Shown here in pieces: positions 1-8,357 of a stretch of 64,000 bases of DNA. The stretch lies in NCBI RefSeq assembly GCF_002879615.1, contig NZ_PNRF01000050.1, positions 34,241 through 98,240 on the forward strand, written 5' to 3'. Position 1 is the stretch's first letter. The number at the start of each line of letters is the position of its first letter. Under the pieces are notes generated by a model. It was not told the DNA's origin, made no database searches, and was given only the letters and a program-made list of their open reading frames with translations. Position numbers and translations under genes: made by a program. This DNA is from Billgrantia endophytica (GTDB lineage: Bacteria; Pseudomonadota; Gammaproteobacteria; Pseudomonadales; Halomonadaceae).

Positions 1-290
1 TTTGCTGTCAACTTAAAAATCTCTCCTGATACCTGATAAAACTCTGGATCATTATTACTTAACACGTCCATAATGCTATCAAGCTGGTTAATCTTGTATC
101 TTTCATATTTATCTTCAAGCTCGATTAACGACAGTATAATAGAAGTCATGTTAGATAGAACCTGTGTTTCTCTGTATTCGGGCTTGCCTACAAGATTGGC
201 AACAATCATTCTTTTCCTTCTTTGGAAAAATCTTTTAGCAAGGCCAGCTTCTATTTGTTTATTCTCGAACTCATTAAACTTCCCTTTCAT
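1..290 (-). CDS. Hypothetical protein, 3' part cut by window edge
   Basis: Open frame from an ATG at 290-288 to position 1 with no stop, so the C-terminus is outside the window. The first residues read MKGKFNEFENKQIEAGLAKR; a basic patch (RFFQRRKR) follows and the rest is Glu/Asp/Ile rich and looks helical. The ATG overlaps the TGA of the upstream gene (ATGA), and AAGGAG lies just before it, so the two genes are probably translationally coupled. I do not recognise the family. Confidence 0.6.
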   Translation of the reverse strand, partial: MKGKFNEFENKQIEAGLAKRFFQRRKRMIVANLVGKPEYRETQVLSNMTSIILSLIELEDKYERYKINQLDSIMDVLSNNDPEFYQVSGEIFKLTA

Positions 291-1243
291 TCATTTTCTC
301 CTTGTGTTGTTCCACGTAATTTTGATGACATTTGATGTAGCTTATTTACCATTTCATCTCTATTTATAAATACAGGAATATCCATACTGTCTGGCTCTTC
401 ATTAGTATCAGGCTTCTTGTTAACCATATCTTCTATTGTCGGCAGGTCGAACTCTGGTAGGTCATCAGCTACTTCCTTGCCTTGCTCTTGCCTAGGTGCT
501 TCCTGAACGGCTTCTGTAAGCTTCTCAGAGCCTTCTTTTTCGTAAGGTATGGCATCCATACCCTCTTGAACCTCCCTAGGCTCCAGGGGCTGTTTTGTAG
601 TCTCGCCCTCGATGCCCTCGATGCCCTCGATGCCCTCGATGCCCTCGATGCCCTCGATGCCCTCGATGCCCTCGATGTTGCTCTCAAAATGGGTTATCGA
701 GTGGATAGCATCTGTTCTCTCTTGTGGATCTTGTATCATGTTAATTGGTAACACATGCTTCTGATATCTATCACTGTAAAAAATGGATAGATGGTTAGGT
801 AGGTTAAGCCTTTTCTCGCTTCTAATCTTCGTGAAGGTTTCAATTGCTAATAGTAAATCAATAAAAGGCAATTCTTGTTCTTGCCCAGCTTGAATACCCA
901 TCTCTTTCCTCATGAAGCTCGGTAGATCATCAATGCTTTTGAATGCAAGCTCTACCTTACCTCTAGGCTTGTTGTATTCAGCACCTTTGAAGACAACCTC
1001 TTTAAAATGCCCCTTAATAAGTAAAGCTATATCCCAAGCCACAACTCGCAATGAGTTATAAATATTCTTGTTTCTCTTGTAATCATACTCTTCAACACGA
1101 AGCCTTCTATTTAACTCTCTCCAACATAAATTATTTAGATCCTTTTTTGTTAGACCTAGCTCCCTTAAATCTTCTGCTTGAAGCGAAGAGAGTTTAACTC
1201 GATGTTGCGGATTTTTCCTTGAATTCAATTTTTTAAATGACAT
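287..1243 (-). CDS. Hypothetical protein with Ile-Glu-Gly tandem repeat
   Basis: 318-residue protein. I start it at 1243 (MSFKKLNSRKN) because AAGGAG sits a few bases upstream; a longer frame to 1300 has no such site. The N-terminal ~180 residues are basic and look folded (segments LRELGLTKKDLNNLCWRELN and NSLRVVAWDIALLIKGHFKE). A perfect eightfold Ile-Glu-Gly repeat follows, then an acidic, Pro/Glu-rich tail ending in a predicted helix. The basic, possibly nucleic-acid-binding N-half and coupling to the next gene would fit a replication or partition role, but no known domain is recognisable. A promoter of the element-wide type (TGATATAAT, minus) lies at 1269-1277. Confidence 0.65.
   Translation of the reverse strand: MSFKKLNSRKNPQHRVKLSSLQAEDLRELGLTKKDLNNLCWRELNRRLRVEEYDYKRNKNIYNSLRVVAWDIALLIKGHFKEVVFKGAEYNKPRGKVELAFKSIDDLPSFMRKEMGIQAGQEQELPFIDLLLAIETFTKIRSEKRLNLPNHLSIFYSDRYQKHVLPINMIQDPQERTDAIHSITHFESNIEGIEGIEGIEGIEGIEGIEGIEGETTKQPLEPREVQEGMDAIPYEKEGSEKLTEAVQEAPRQEQGKEVADDLPEFDLPTIEDMVNKKPDTNEEPDSMDIPVFINRDEMVNKLHQMSSKLRGTTQGENE
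606..677 (-). repeat. Eight perfect copies of a 9-bp coding repeat
   Basis: The unit ccctcgatg (plus strand) occurs eight times without a mismatch. On the minus strand each copy encodes Ile-Glu-Gly. Because the unit is 9 bp, slippage would change protein length without breaking the frame. Confidence 0.95.
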
Positions 1244-1555
1244 ACCATTCTCCTTGTCTTTTATTATCATTATATCACAATTTATCGTTTTTGTCATCAA
1301 CTAATAGATATAGTTATTTGCACGAACTATGTTAACAACAACAATCAAAACAAATGAAGACTTTATTTATTTTTAAATGCAGCTTATAATGTTTAAACAA
1401 TAAAACAATTTCTCCTTGTAATGTTGTGCTGTAATGTTGTTGTTTTCCCTTTATTTACTGCAAAAGGAATTGCTATCCAAGGATGGATGATAAAAAGTAA
1501 AAGGAATTAAATAAATGGAATTAGCCTTCACTCTAACGAGTGAAGGCATTTTTAT
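1244..1555. other. Gene-free spacer with promoter and hairpin
   Basis: About 310 bp without a gene. It holds the minus-strand extended -10 at 1269-1277 for the gene ending at 287, an A/T-rich stretch, and a 10-bp-stem hairpin near 1525-1548 (cttcactc/gagtgaag) followed by a T-run on the plus strand, beyond the end of the ATPase gene. Confidence 0.6.
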
Positions 1556-2179
1556 TTATAAGCAGTAGTTTCTTGCTTCTTCAATCAGCCTACTCTTCTT
1601 ATCAAGATACTCTCTTGTAGAAATATTCTCACCACTCGGTATCTCAATAACTCTTTCACCTATTAGCTCTGTTATCAGCATTGAGTGTGTAGCTATTAAG
1701 CAACCAAAGTTCTTATATTTTCTTTTCATGTCCGTGATGGCTTTACATAACTCGATCTGAGCTTCAACTGAAAGTGCTGTCTCTGGCTCGTCCAGTAGGA
1801 TAAAGGTATTATCACTACATTTTTTTCTAAGCCTGAATAGCTCTATCTTCCAAGCCTGTCCATGTGATTTTTGATTTAAGTGGGTTAGATATATTTCTCT
1901 TTTGGAGTCAACTAAAGCACTTTTGGATACCCTAAAACCTTCAGCAGTATTTTCTATTGTGTTTTGATTCATCATATTTTCAAAAGCAAAGTATTTACCT
2001 TCTGACAGCAATCTGGTCTGTTTCTTGAATATATTTTTGAAAGTGGTTTTACCAGCACCGTTGTCTCCAACGATGATGTTTATCTTACCCTGGCTTATCT
2101 CTATTTCCTGTCCTTGTTTAAACGTGAAATAATCTCTTATAAATTTTATTTTCATAAAAGTCTTTGAATAATCTTCCAT
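1556..2179 (-). CDS. Small ABC/SMC-type ATPase (RecF/OLD-like)
   Basis: 207-residue nucleotide-binding domain. Visible motifs in order: Walker A GDNGAGKTT near residue 38, a degenerate signature region near residue 105 (SHGQAWK), Walker B plus catalytic Glu FILLDEPETAL near residue 127, and an H-loop ATHS near residue 163. This is the arrangement of AAA_21/AAA_23-type standalone ATPases related to RecF and OLD. There is no partner nuclease or methylase domain and no membrane segment. AAGGAG lies about 9 nt before the ATG. Such ATPases occur in defence modules and in DNA-maintenance roles; neither can be chosen from the sequence. An element promoter is at 2219-2227. Confidence 0.85.
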   Translation of the reverse strand: MEDYSKTFMKIKFIRDYFTFKQGQEIEISQGKINIIVGDNGAGKTTFKNIFKKQTRLLSEGKYFAFENMMNQNTIENTAEGFRVSKSALVDSKREIYLTHLNQKSHGQAWKIELFRLRKKCSDNTFILLDEPETALSVEAQIELCKAITDMKRKYKNFGCLIATHSMLITELIGERVIEIPSGENISTREYLDKKSRLIEEARNYCL

Positions 2180-2265
2180 CTGGCCTATCTCCTTTTATTG
2201 TTATTATCAATCTATATCATTATATCACATTTTATCATTTAATGATATATAGGCATGTTGAGAGT

Positions 2266-3138
2266 TTAGCTAAATAAGTCTGACTGTGGTTTTCCGTAAT
2301 CGAGTATAAGACTTCGTTTAAATTCTTCAGGACTCATTTTGCCTTTACTTGTGTTTAGCTGCCAGCTTCCTAGGTTTCGCTCGATAGGCTCATGAAAAAG
2401 AGAATGCGGGGTTAGTTGCATGATAGCGGATTTAAGTTCCTGCACTTCTTTTGTGTTATCTGATAGAAGTGAAGCAATACTTTGAGCCTCGGTTTCATCC
2501 ATTCCAAAGTAAGAAATGAACTTACCTAGGGTCATGACCTTCTCTTTCTTTGCATAGTCTTCTAGATAGCTTTTATAAGCCTTGTCGGCAATGAGATCAT
2601 AGACTATCGGAGTGAACATCGCTGATTGATGTTCGCTCACTCCTTTCATCCGTAGGATAAGCATGATTTTGTTGAAGAGTGGTGTATTCTCTTCTTTATC
2701 TATGCTGTCTTCATTGAATGGGTTTCTGAAGAACTTGTTGCCATCATCAAGAAGGTCTTGGTAGATAAAGAACTCCATGCCCTCGATTTTGAGAGCAACC
2801 TTGAGGGTGTAGAGATCCCCTGAGCATTCCTGTGTAGGGATTAGCTCCGGCTTAGGCTGTCTGAAACCATTGATGACAACCCCGTTAGCGATCTCCATCG
2901 CCTGCATGTAGTCCATACGGCTCCACCCTTCCCCTGCCTGCTCGATGAAAGGCCAGAAGCATACCATAGGGGGGTTCGTGCCGGCATCCCTGTAAAAGGC
3001 TCCTAGGGGCTTTCCTGGGCTGTCCTGTGGCCGATGGTCAAGGTTTGATGGCATAGGAGCAAGAAACCCGCTTTTGAGCGGGTTCCTGGTGGTGCTGGTG
3101 GCCTCAACTGGCCTGCTTGTATTGGGTCTTGTCATCAA
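2266..3138 (-). CDS. Hypothetical protein, uncertain start
   Basis: Up to 290 residues. The first ~60 are Pro/Gly/Asn rich and look disordered; the rest looks globular (segment MEFFIYQDLLDDGNKFFRNP and a helical C-half). The annotated start overlaps the gene upstream by 35 bp, and a terminator-like hairpin (3062-3086) lies within the N-terminal coding part, so translation may begin later. A Met at codon 75 (MDYMQAM) is preceded by GGTGGAG with good spacing. No family recognised. Confidence 0.6.
   Translation of the reverse strand: MMTRPNTSRPVEATSTTRNPLKSGFLAPMPSNLDHRPQDSPGKPLGAFYRDAGTNPPMVCFWPFIEQAGEGWSRMDYMQAMEIANGVVINGFRQPKPELIPTQECSGDLYTLKVALKIEGMEFFIYQDLLDDGNKFFRNPFNEDSIDKEENTPLFNKIMLILRMKGVSEHQSAMFTPIVYDLIADKAYKSYLEDYAKKEKVMTLGKFISYFGMDETEAQSIASLLSDNTKEVQELKSAIMQLTPHSLFHEPIERNLGSWQLNTSKGKMSPEEFKRSLILDYGKPQSDLFS
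3062..3086 (-). terminator. Terminator-like hairpin inside an N-terminal coding region
   Basis: Minus strand reads AACCCGCTCAAAAGCGGGTT then TCTT. It would end transcription from the gene at 3104-3553, yet lies within the long reading of the next gene; this argues for a later start or for partial read-through. Confidence 0.55.
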
Positions 3139-3553
3139 TGAAGGTTTGAATCTTCTCCTGAATCCTGAAAAGAGCCTCTTCGACTACTTCATTTATCACT
3201 GTTCCTGAAGGTAAGTCACCATTATTGAGGTCGTGGCAAATGCTTTTGATATCAATAATGAAGTTCTTGTTATCTGCTGTGAATGCCGTTGCTTGAGTAG
3301 ATAGCTCATAAGCTGAATCAAGGTCGGCATACAAGACAATTTCTATATCACTAACTTTGTATGCATCTAGCATTAAAGTGTATTCGACGTTATTGAAGTC
3401 AATGATGGTTTTAAGAAGCCTTTCTTGCGAGCCTACATCCTGGTTCTTTCTTTTAAGTGTTTTGGTATCAAGAATGGATATGCCTGATAGCACTTGCTCA
3501 ATAATCGACTCTTTCTTTAATTTCCTTTCCACTAAGTATTCTTCCTGTTTCAT
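3104..3553 (-). CDS. Hypothetical cytoplasmic protein
   Basis: 149 residues, charged, no signal peptide or membrane segment. Basic N-terminus (VERKLKKESIIEQ) followed by an alpha/beta-looking acidic body. The start has AAGGAG and the element-type leader, with an extended -10 at 3584-3592. It overlaps the next gene by 35 bp. Unrecognised. Confidence 0.7.
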   Translation of the reverse strand: MKQEEYLVERKLKKESIIEQVLSGISILDTKTLKRKNQDVGSQERLLKTIIDFNNVEYTLMLDAYKVSDIEIVLYADLDSAYELSTQATAFTADNKNFIIDIKSICHDLNNGDLPSGTVINEVVEEALFRIQEKIQTFIDDKTQYKQAS

Positions 3554-3666
3554 ATATGTTCTCCTTGTTATTATTGTTGTGTCATTATATCACACCAGCA
3601 ATAAAAATGCCTGACTTAGCAATCCAAGCATTCCTTATTCAATACCTAGGCTCGAAGAGCCTTATA

Positions 3667-4260
3667 TTACTTCTTAAATAGATAGATTATCTTTTCGTAT
3701 TGTTCCTTGGTTAGATCCACTTTATCTGTTAGATCTGCAAGCTTACCATCATCATGATGAATTACTCTGTAGTAAACACTTGTGTAACTGTTATCAGGGT
3801 TTTTCACAAAAGCAGTGAATTCATTTATATAATTGACATGATCCTTTCTCATTAACTCTATTTTTTTAGCTTGTTCTTTGTTTTCTGGATCAAGTTTTTC
3901 AACATCTACTCCAAAATTATATATTTTCTCTAGAACTGAACCACCTTTCTCAAGTTGCTTAATAGCTTCCGGTGCCTGCTCTACTTGTATTTTTTTTGCA
4001 CCTTTTACAGTAACAACCAATTGCTTTGTTTCGTCGTCAACTCTTGACCACATGATTTCATTTAGATCATCGTTTACACCTATGTTGAAGCCATCGAAGT
4101 AGAGATAAACATCCCAGCCATCAACATAAACCATATTATTAGTTTCATTCTGGTCTTCTTTTGTGTATAAGCTCTTCTCTGATACCTCAATGTTTTCTTC
4201 AAATATATCGTCTATCTTGTCTCTACTATACGTAGACTTAAACAGAACATAGTTTTTCAT
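3667..4260 (-). CDS. Hypothetical acidic protein
   Basis: 197 residues, soluble, rich in Asp/Glu/Lys. The N-half contains beta-type segments (YVDGWDVYLYFDGFNIGV) and the C-half alternates helices with a beta pair (TSVYYRVIHHDDG). AAGGAG precedes the ATG and an extended -10 is at 4299-4307. It is the first of a run of similar-sized acidic unknowns (to 11,921). No family recognised. Confidence 0.75.
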   Translation of the reverse strand: MKNYVLFKSTYSRDKIDDIFEENIEVSEKSLYTKEDQNETNNMVYVDGWDVYLYFDGFNIGVNDDLNEIMWSRVDDETKQLVVTVKGAKKIQVEQAPEAIKQLEKGGSVLEKIYNFGVDVEKLDPENKEQAKKIELMRKDHVNYINEFTAFVKNPDNSYTSVYYRVIHHDDGKLADLTDKVDLTKEQYEKIIYLFKK

Positions 4261-4349
4261 AAATTTTTCTCCTTGTTTTTGTTTTTATTAACCGTATTAT
4301 TATATCACATTTAAATCATTATTTCAATTTGGCGAAGCTAGGTCACAAA

Positions 4350-4367
4350 CCCCGCTTTTTAGCGGGG
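4350..4367 (-). terminator. Intrinsic terminator
   Basis: Stem CCCCGCT/AGCGGGG followed by TTTG on the minus strand, just after the stop of the gene at 4375. Confidence 0.75.
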
Positions 4368-4374
4368 TATCGTT

Positions 4375-4935
4375 TTACATAGCAGGTCTGAAATTTAAGC
4401 TGTATGATAAATTGTTTTGGTTTTTGGCTTTATAGTCTTGAACCTTTTCTTTATCCATTTTATTTGATAGCTCACAGCCGTAGGTTAATGCATTGCTGAT
4501 TTTTTCTTGAACCTTTGTAGCCATTGCTTCCATTTTTATAAAGTCTTTCTTGATATCATTGCTTCTATTATCAGGTGAAAGAACAGCTTTGGCTCCCCTA
4601 CTTTTAACAAAAATATCTTTAGTCGCTTCTTGTAGAAAATCTGTTACCTGGTTAACTAGCTCCATAGGCTTATCTATTGATTGTAAACCATCTATTCTAG
4701 TTTCTATCTGTGTGGTGATTGGCTTATCCATTGTTTTTGAATTCATCGTAAGCTCAAAGACACCATAATCAGAATCTCTTTCAATCATTTTAATGTCTAA
4801 CTCGCCCTTTCCTCTCTTAAAGTAGTTATCAATGCTTCTTTCGTAATCTCTATTGTGAACCCTTATGCCAACACCATAAGTGTTATATCCAAGACTTTTT
4901 GCTATTCTACTTTTGTTACCGTGAAAAATTGACAT
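4375..4935 (-). CDS. Hypothetical protein ending in Pro-Ala-Met
   Basis: 186 residues from MSIFHGNKSR; this start has AAGGAG 6-8 nt upstream, unlike the longer frame to 5001. Basic N-terminus, then a beta-rich segment (GELDIKMIERDSDYGVFELT) and helices. The C-terminus SLNFRPAM resembles the basic/hydrophobic ...SM endings of the proteins at 7565, 8358 and 9077, suggesting a distant relation. Function unknown. Confidence 0.72.
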   Translation of the reverse strand: MSIFHGNKSRIAKSLGYNTYGVGIRVHNRDYERSIDNYFKRGKGELDIKMIERDSDYGVFELTMNSKTMDKPITTQIETRIDGLQSIDKPMELVNQVTDFLQEATKDIFVKSRGAKAVLSPDNRSNDIKKDFIKMEAMATKVQEKISNALTYGCELSNKMDKEKVQDYKAKNQNNLSYSLNFRPAM

Positions 4936-5116
4936 ATATATTCTCCTTGTTATTATAAATAATGTTATAATTATGACTATATGTATATTATAAAGTTCCA
5001 AATTATAAAGTATATATTATATCATTAAATAGAACCTATAATTGATATGTTATACATAAAGGAATATATCTTTTATCTTGCTTCGCAAGAGTTATTGAGA
5101 AATGAATGTTAGGTAA

Positions 5117-5141
5117 TAAAAAACCCCTCCGTATGAAGGGG
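5117..5141 (-). terminator. Intrinsic terminator
   Basis: Stem CCCCTTCATACGGAGGGG followed by six T on the minus strand, downstream of the gene ending at 5167. Confidence 0.75.
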
Positions 5142-5166
5142 AATAGATACTACTAGGAGAAGAATC

Positions 5167-5484
5167 TTAATCTTTTAAAATGCTATCAAAGGCTTCATCA
5201 ACCTCCATAGTTATTAGCTCCATAGCTTCAAATGCTTTACCTTTGTCACCAAAATAAGAAGCCAACTGCTTCTCTGTTTCATCATTTAACGATTTAAGGT
5301 TTCTTGTATCAAAATCACTGAAAGCAACAGAACCATCATTGAAGGCATAACAGTTGTGTTGAACTTCCACTTCTAGCTGATTGATTGAGTATGCCTGTTT
5401 TATAAGGTAGTCGGTGCTATTACCTGACTTCATTATCTTGATTACAACAGGTTTACTTATTTTTTTGATCTCAAAATTAGACAT
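5167..5484 (-). CDS. Small hypothetical protein
   Basis: 105 residues from MSNFEIKKIS, chosen because AGGAGAGG lies 6 nt before this ATG. A basic N-terminal beta region (VVIKIMKSGNSTDYLIKQAY) is followed by an acidic helical C-terminus. Flanked by its own promoter region and terminator, so it is probably monocistronic. Unrecognised. Confidence 0.7.
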   Translation of the reverse strand: MSNFEIKKISKPVVIKIMKSGNSTDYLIKQAYSINQLEVEVQHNCYAFNDGSVAFSDFDTRNLKSLNDETEKQLASYFGDKGKAFEAMELITMEVDEAFDSILKD

Positions 5485-5640
5485 TAAAAACCTCTCCTGC
5501 ACTTTATAATTAAACTATGAGATTATCATATCACATTTATTCTTTTTTGTGTATGCAGGTATTAAATTTTATTTCTATATCATCTAAAAGAAAGATGATT
5601 TATTTGGTATTAGGCTGCTGCATCACTTAACGGTTCGATC

Positions 5641-5646
5641 TATAAT
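5641..5646 (+). promoter_or_regulatory. -10 box of the only plus-strand gene
   Basis: Perfect TATAAT 31 bp before the ATG at 5677. The -35 position (5618-5623, ctgcat) is poor, so an activator may be needed. Confidence 0.45.
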
Positions 5647-5676
5647 AGCACCATAAACCAGCAAGGGAGTTAAAAC

Positions 5677-6066
5677 ATGGAACGGCTTGAACAGGAACAA
5701 CTTCACCATAAACAAATTGCTCACACCATCCTTAGCCAGTTTGGCGGGCATGTAGCACTAAAACTTATCGGTGGTCGTCCTGCTATGGGTGCTGGCGGTA
5801 AAGTTGAAGGCTCTGCGGTGGATATGGGGAATGAAGGAGATACTATTGTTGATATCAAGTTTGAAGGTAAAGCAGAAGAGATTGAAGGTGTTCGCCCTAA
5901 TGTCGTGCGGATCATCTACTGTCTTGGTTCTGACACCTACCGTATGATTTTCTTCCGTGCGGTGGAGAATACCGCTGTTGTTCTCAAAGAGTATGATGAT
6001 GTGTATTGCGATATGCTCCAAAGCCTCTTTGAAGACACCACAGGGCTTTTTCTCTACTTCAAGTGA
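5677..6066 (+). CDS. Small mobile-element protein, phage/plasmid type
   Basis: 129 residues and the only convincing plus-strand gene in the AT-rich part. The C-half pattern (SDTYRMIFFRA, then LKEYDDVYCDMLQSLFEDTTGLF) resembles short proteins common in phages and plasmids that end in a D-x-Y-x-V-x-F strand, a Tyr/Asp/Leu helix and a F-E-x-x-T-G-L motif; this is from memory of the family, whose function is not established. AAGGGAG is placed well before the ATG. Its GC content is somewhat higher than its neighbours. Because it is transcribed against all neighbours it may be a regulator or a separately acquired gene. Confidence 0.75.
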   Translation: MERLEQEQLHHKQIAHTILSQFGGHVALKLIGGRPAMGAGGKVEGSAVDMGNEGDTIVDIKFEGKAEEIEGVRPNVVRIIYCLGSDTYRMIFFRAVENTAVVLKEYDDVYCDMLQSLFEDTTGLFLYFK

Positions 6067-6083
6067 CCTACTCTACCAGCCAA

Positions 6084-6115
6084 AAAAAAGCCTAGCTGGG
6101 GAAGCTAGGCGAATC
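6084..6115 (-). terminator. Terminator hairpin between convergent genes
   Basis: GCCTAGCT/AGCTAGGC stem with an eight-T run on the minus strand; it separates the plus-strand gene from minus-strand transcription. A second stem (AGCCCGCT..AGCGGGCT, 6199-6218) follows the stop of the gene at 6223. Confidence 0.7.
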
Positions 6116-6222
6116 CTGACTAGGGGTGTCAGGTCAGTTGGGAACTGAGTGGCGGATTATACCAACCTACCTATCACTGTCAAGATATACAGTTTAAAGC
6201 CCGCTATAGTAGCGGGCTGGTG

Positions 6223-7314
6223 TTAGAAGTCAATGTCAGGGCAAGGGCTACTTTTCTTTTTTGATAATTTCTCATCCATTTTCAATTCCACTATCCCTCT
6301 CTCCAGATTCTCTTTAATTGCATTCTCAATATCATCGAAGTTGAAGTTGTCAGCAATAAAATCATCATTAAAATTATTCGATACTTTTTCTTTGAAAGCT
6401 TTATTGTCTTTGCTATCGTTCTCTAAACTCTTCATATCAACAGTGTATGAATCGCCTTCTTTTTCGGCTTCAAGATTAAGAATGTATTTATCACTTTGAT
6501 AGTCTACGGTGGTGATACAGTTATAGTTTCCGTTATCGTTCTTAATAGTTTTCACTTTATTGATTTCAATATCAGTGATACCAAAGAATTCTGTTGCTAT
6601 CATATGTTCTTCATTTGTCATTCTAGGAGCATCAGCATTGAAATAAAGGTGGTCATTGACAGTATTATTAACTTGAGAAAGTATGTAATCAATTTGTTCT
6701 TCATTAAAACTTTCTTTAAGTGTGTCGCCGTGCTGTTCTAAGAAAAACTCTTTTTCAAATTGCTTTTCGTTATCACCGACATTATAACCTAATTCTAAAT
6801 GCTTATCTGCTTGCTTAACGGATACAGCAAAGTGGATAGATGTTGAATCAACTTCTTTTAAATAGGTTTCTCCTGTTTCTTCACAAAATACTTCAAGTCC
6901 ATCTTCCCTTCCGTCAAAAAGCTCATTCCACTGTTCCATACTGAAGTCTTTAAAATCGCTTCGTATGAAGTTGTTAAAGCTCCACTCTGCCCTCTCCCTG
7001 ACAGTATCTAAAATTGCTTCAGGGCTTGTGTTTGCAAGCTCTGATACCCTATCAAAGAAGTCTCTATCTTGAACTATCAAGTCTTCATTATAGGTTTTGA
7101 TTTTGCCTGTATCGTTGAATTCAACTTCAAGCTTTGTGTGGTGTGTCTCGAATGGATCTTCGTGACCTAATGCTTCTGCTGTTTCAGATAGTTTATTCGA
7201 TAGATATACATTCAATGTATTTTTGTCAGATAATCTATCGTCTGTGATTGTCGTTGATATCTGATAGCCTGAATCGTCTAAAAAACGATTAAGGTTTTGT
7301 ATTGATTTGTCCAT
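6223..7314 (-). CDS. Large acidic hypothetical protein
   Basis: 363 residues, strongly acidic, no signal peptide or membrane segment. It appears to be two similar-looking halves of alternating beta strands and helices (TKLEVEFNDTGKIKTYNEDL in the first; NCITTVDYQSDKYILNLEAE in the second). It ends in a basic tail, KLSKKKSSPCPDIDF. AGGAG precedes the ATG. It lies in the series 3667-9664 with which it shares composition and leader, but no domain is recognisable. Confidence 0.75.
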   Translation of the reverse strand: MDKSIQNLNRFLDDSGYQISTTITDDRLSDKNTLNVYLSNKLSETAEALGHEDPFETHHTKLEVEFNDTGKIKTYNEDLIVQDRDFFDRVSELANTSPEAILDTVRERAEWSFNNFIRSDFKDFSMEQWNELFDGREDGLEVFCEETGETYLKEVDSTSIHFAVSVKQADKHLELGYNVGDNEKQFEKEFFLEQHGDTLKESFNEEQIDYILSQVNNTVNDHLYFNADAPRMTNEEHMIATEFFGITDIEINKVKTIKNDNGNYNCITTVDYQSDKYILNLEAEKEGDSYTVDMKSLENDSKDNKAFKEKVSNNFNDDFIADNFNFDDIENAIKENLERGIVELKMDEKLSKKKSSPCPDIDF

Positions 7315-7387
7315 ATTTTTCTCCTATTTATTATTAGTGTGAGTATTATACCATTTTTAATTTATTAAGTTCCCTACTCTTTAAGTC

Positions 7388-7425
7388 GCTCGCTTTGCTC
7401 GCTTAGGTATTGAGAATGAGTGTAT
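7388..7425 (-). repeat. Inverted copy of the TCAATACCTAG-hairpin spacer motif
   Basis: On the minus strand this reads CATTCTCAATACCTAAGCGA and then completes a GC-hairpin (GCGAGCAAAGCGAGC). The same word in the opposite orientation occurs near 29035, 32200 and 36600. Confidence 0.6.
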
Positions 7426-7540
7426 GGAACCTTTTTGTGGTGCTTCTGTAAGGCTCTGTGAGCCGTTCTAGCCCCTGGGTAGTGTCATCACTCACCTTCT
7501 AGTTTTTCGTTGCTTGTAGGGTGGTTGTAGGCAATATAAA

Positions 7541-7560
7541 AGCCCGCTTGGTAGCGGGCT
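7541..7560 (-). terminator. Intrinsic terminator
   Basis: AGCCCGCTACCAAGCGGGCT then TTTTAT on the minus strand, after the gene at 7565. Confidence 0.75.
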
Positions 7561-7564
7561 AGTA

Positions 7565-8293
7565 TTACATAGAGAACCCATGACCTCTATCACGTTTTTT
7601 GCTCTTCTTGGATTTTGGCTCTGGCTCTTTTTCGGGAGCATCAAAGTGTGGTTCAAAATCCATTTCTTGTTCTTCTTTGATTTGCTGTTCTATCTGAACA
7701 TCTATCTGATCCATTACATAGTTGAACCTTTCATTGCTACCAAAGATTGTTCCATAGTCTTTTTGCAAGCCTTCCCTTTTGATACTAGGATTCTCTTCAC
7801 TAACAAAGATTTCAAATTTACTCAGTTTATTTAGATGCGAAACTTCAAAGCAGAATTGATGAACGTCTCCACCAGAATAGTCATTAAAGGTAGTGGAGCC
7901 GTCAGTAAACTTGACTTCAATATCATCAACATTCTGGTTCACACCTAGTTCTTTCAGCTTGTTATTGAAGCCTTTCTGGATATCATCTTGAACACTTTCC
8001 ATAAGTTCTGCAAGATCTGTTCTAGGCTCTCCATGTAGCTCAATCTCTTTATAGAACCTGTCGTGTATGATTGTGGAAACAGACTCGATAAACATATTGG
8101 AGTCTCTACGTCTTTCTTGGCCTTCTTTATCTTGGTTTAAAATAGAGTTAGAAGTATTCTCGATTACATTAAAATCGAAGGCACCATTATCTAAAGGTAA
8201 ATCTAGTTCTAAGTCGCTGTGCTTTGTCCTGAATATTGCTCTCATCGCTTGCTTATCAGCTTGTTTTATTTTGATTTCAAATTCTTTTTCCAT
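7565..8293 (-). CDS. Hypothetical protein with basic Ser-Met tail
   Basis: 242 residues, acidic body and a strikingly basic end, KSKKSKKRDRGHGFSM. Central segment DIEVKFTDGSTTFNDYSGG looks beta, the rest helical. The tail (lysine-rich, then a short hydrophobic stretch ending SM) is shared in style with the proteins at 8358 and 9077. C-terminal basic/hydrophobic tails can be T4SS export signals or partner-docking peptides; neither is shown. AGGAG precedes the ATG. Confidence 0.75.
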   Translation of the reverse strand: MEKEFEIKIKQADKQAMRAIFRTKHSDLELDLPLDNGAFDFNVIENTSNSILNQDKEGQERRRDSNMFIESVSTIIHDRFYKEIELHGEPRTDLAELMESVQDDIQKGFNNKLKELGVNQNVDDIEVKFTDGSTTFNDYSGGDVHQFCFEVSHLNKLSKFEIFVSEENPSIKREGLQKDYGTIFGSNERFNYVMDQIDVQIEQQIKEEQEMDFEPHFDAPEKEPEPKSKKSKKRDRGHGFSM

Positions 8294-8320
8294 TGTATTC
8301 TCCTGTTTTGTTGTTAAAAA

Positions 8321-8343
8321 AAGCCCGCATAATTACGGGCTTT
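8321..8343 (-). terminator. Intrinsic terminator
   Basis: AGCCCGTAATTATGCGGGCT then TTTTTTA on the minus strand, between genes 8358 and 7565. Confidence 0.7.
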
Positions 8344-8357
8344 GAGTTCTGATTGGT

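Noticed and set aside
469..751. Long open frames on both strands over the Ile-Glu-Gly repeat (Arg-Ala-Ser and Leu-Asp-Ala repeats)
   Set aside because: They are by-products of the stop-free 9-bp repeat in the other frames; no ribosome site or composition supports them.
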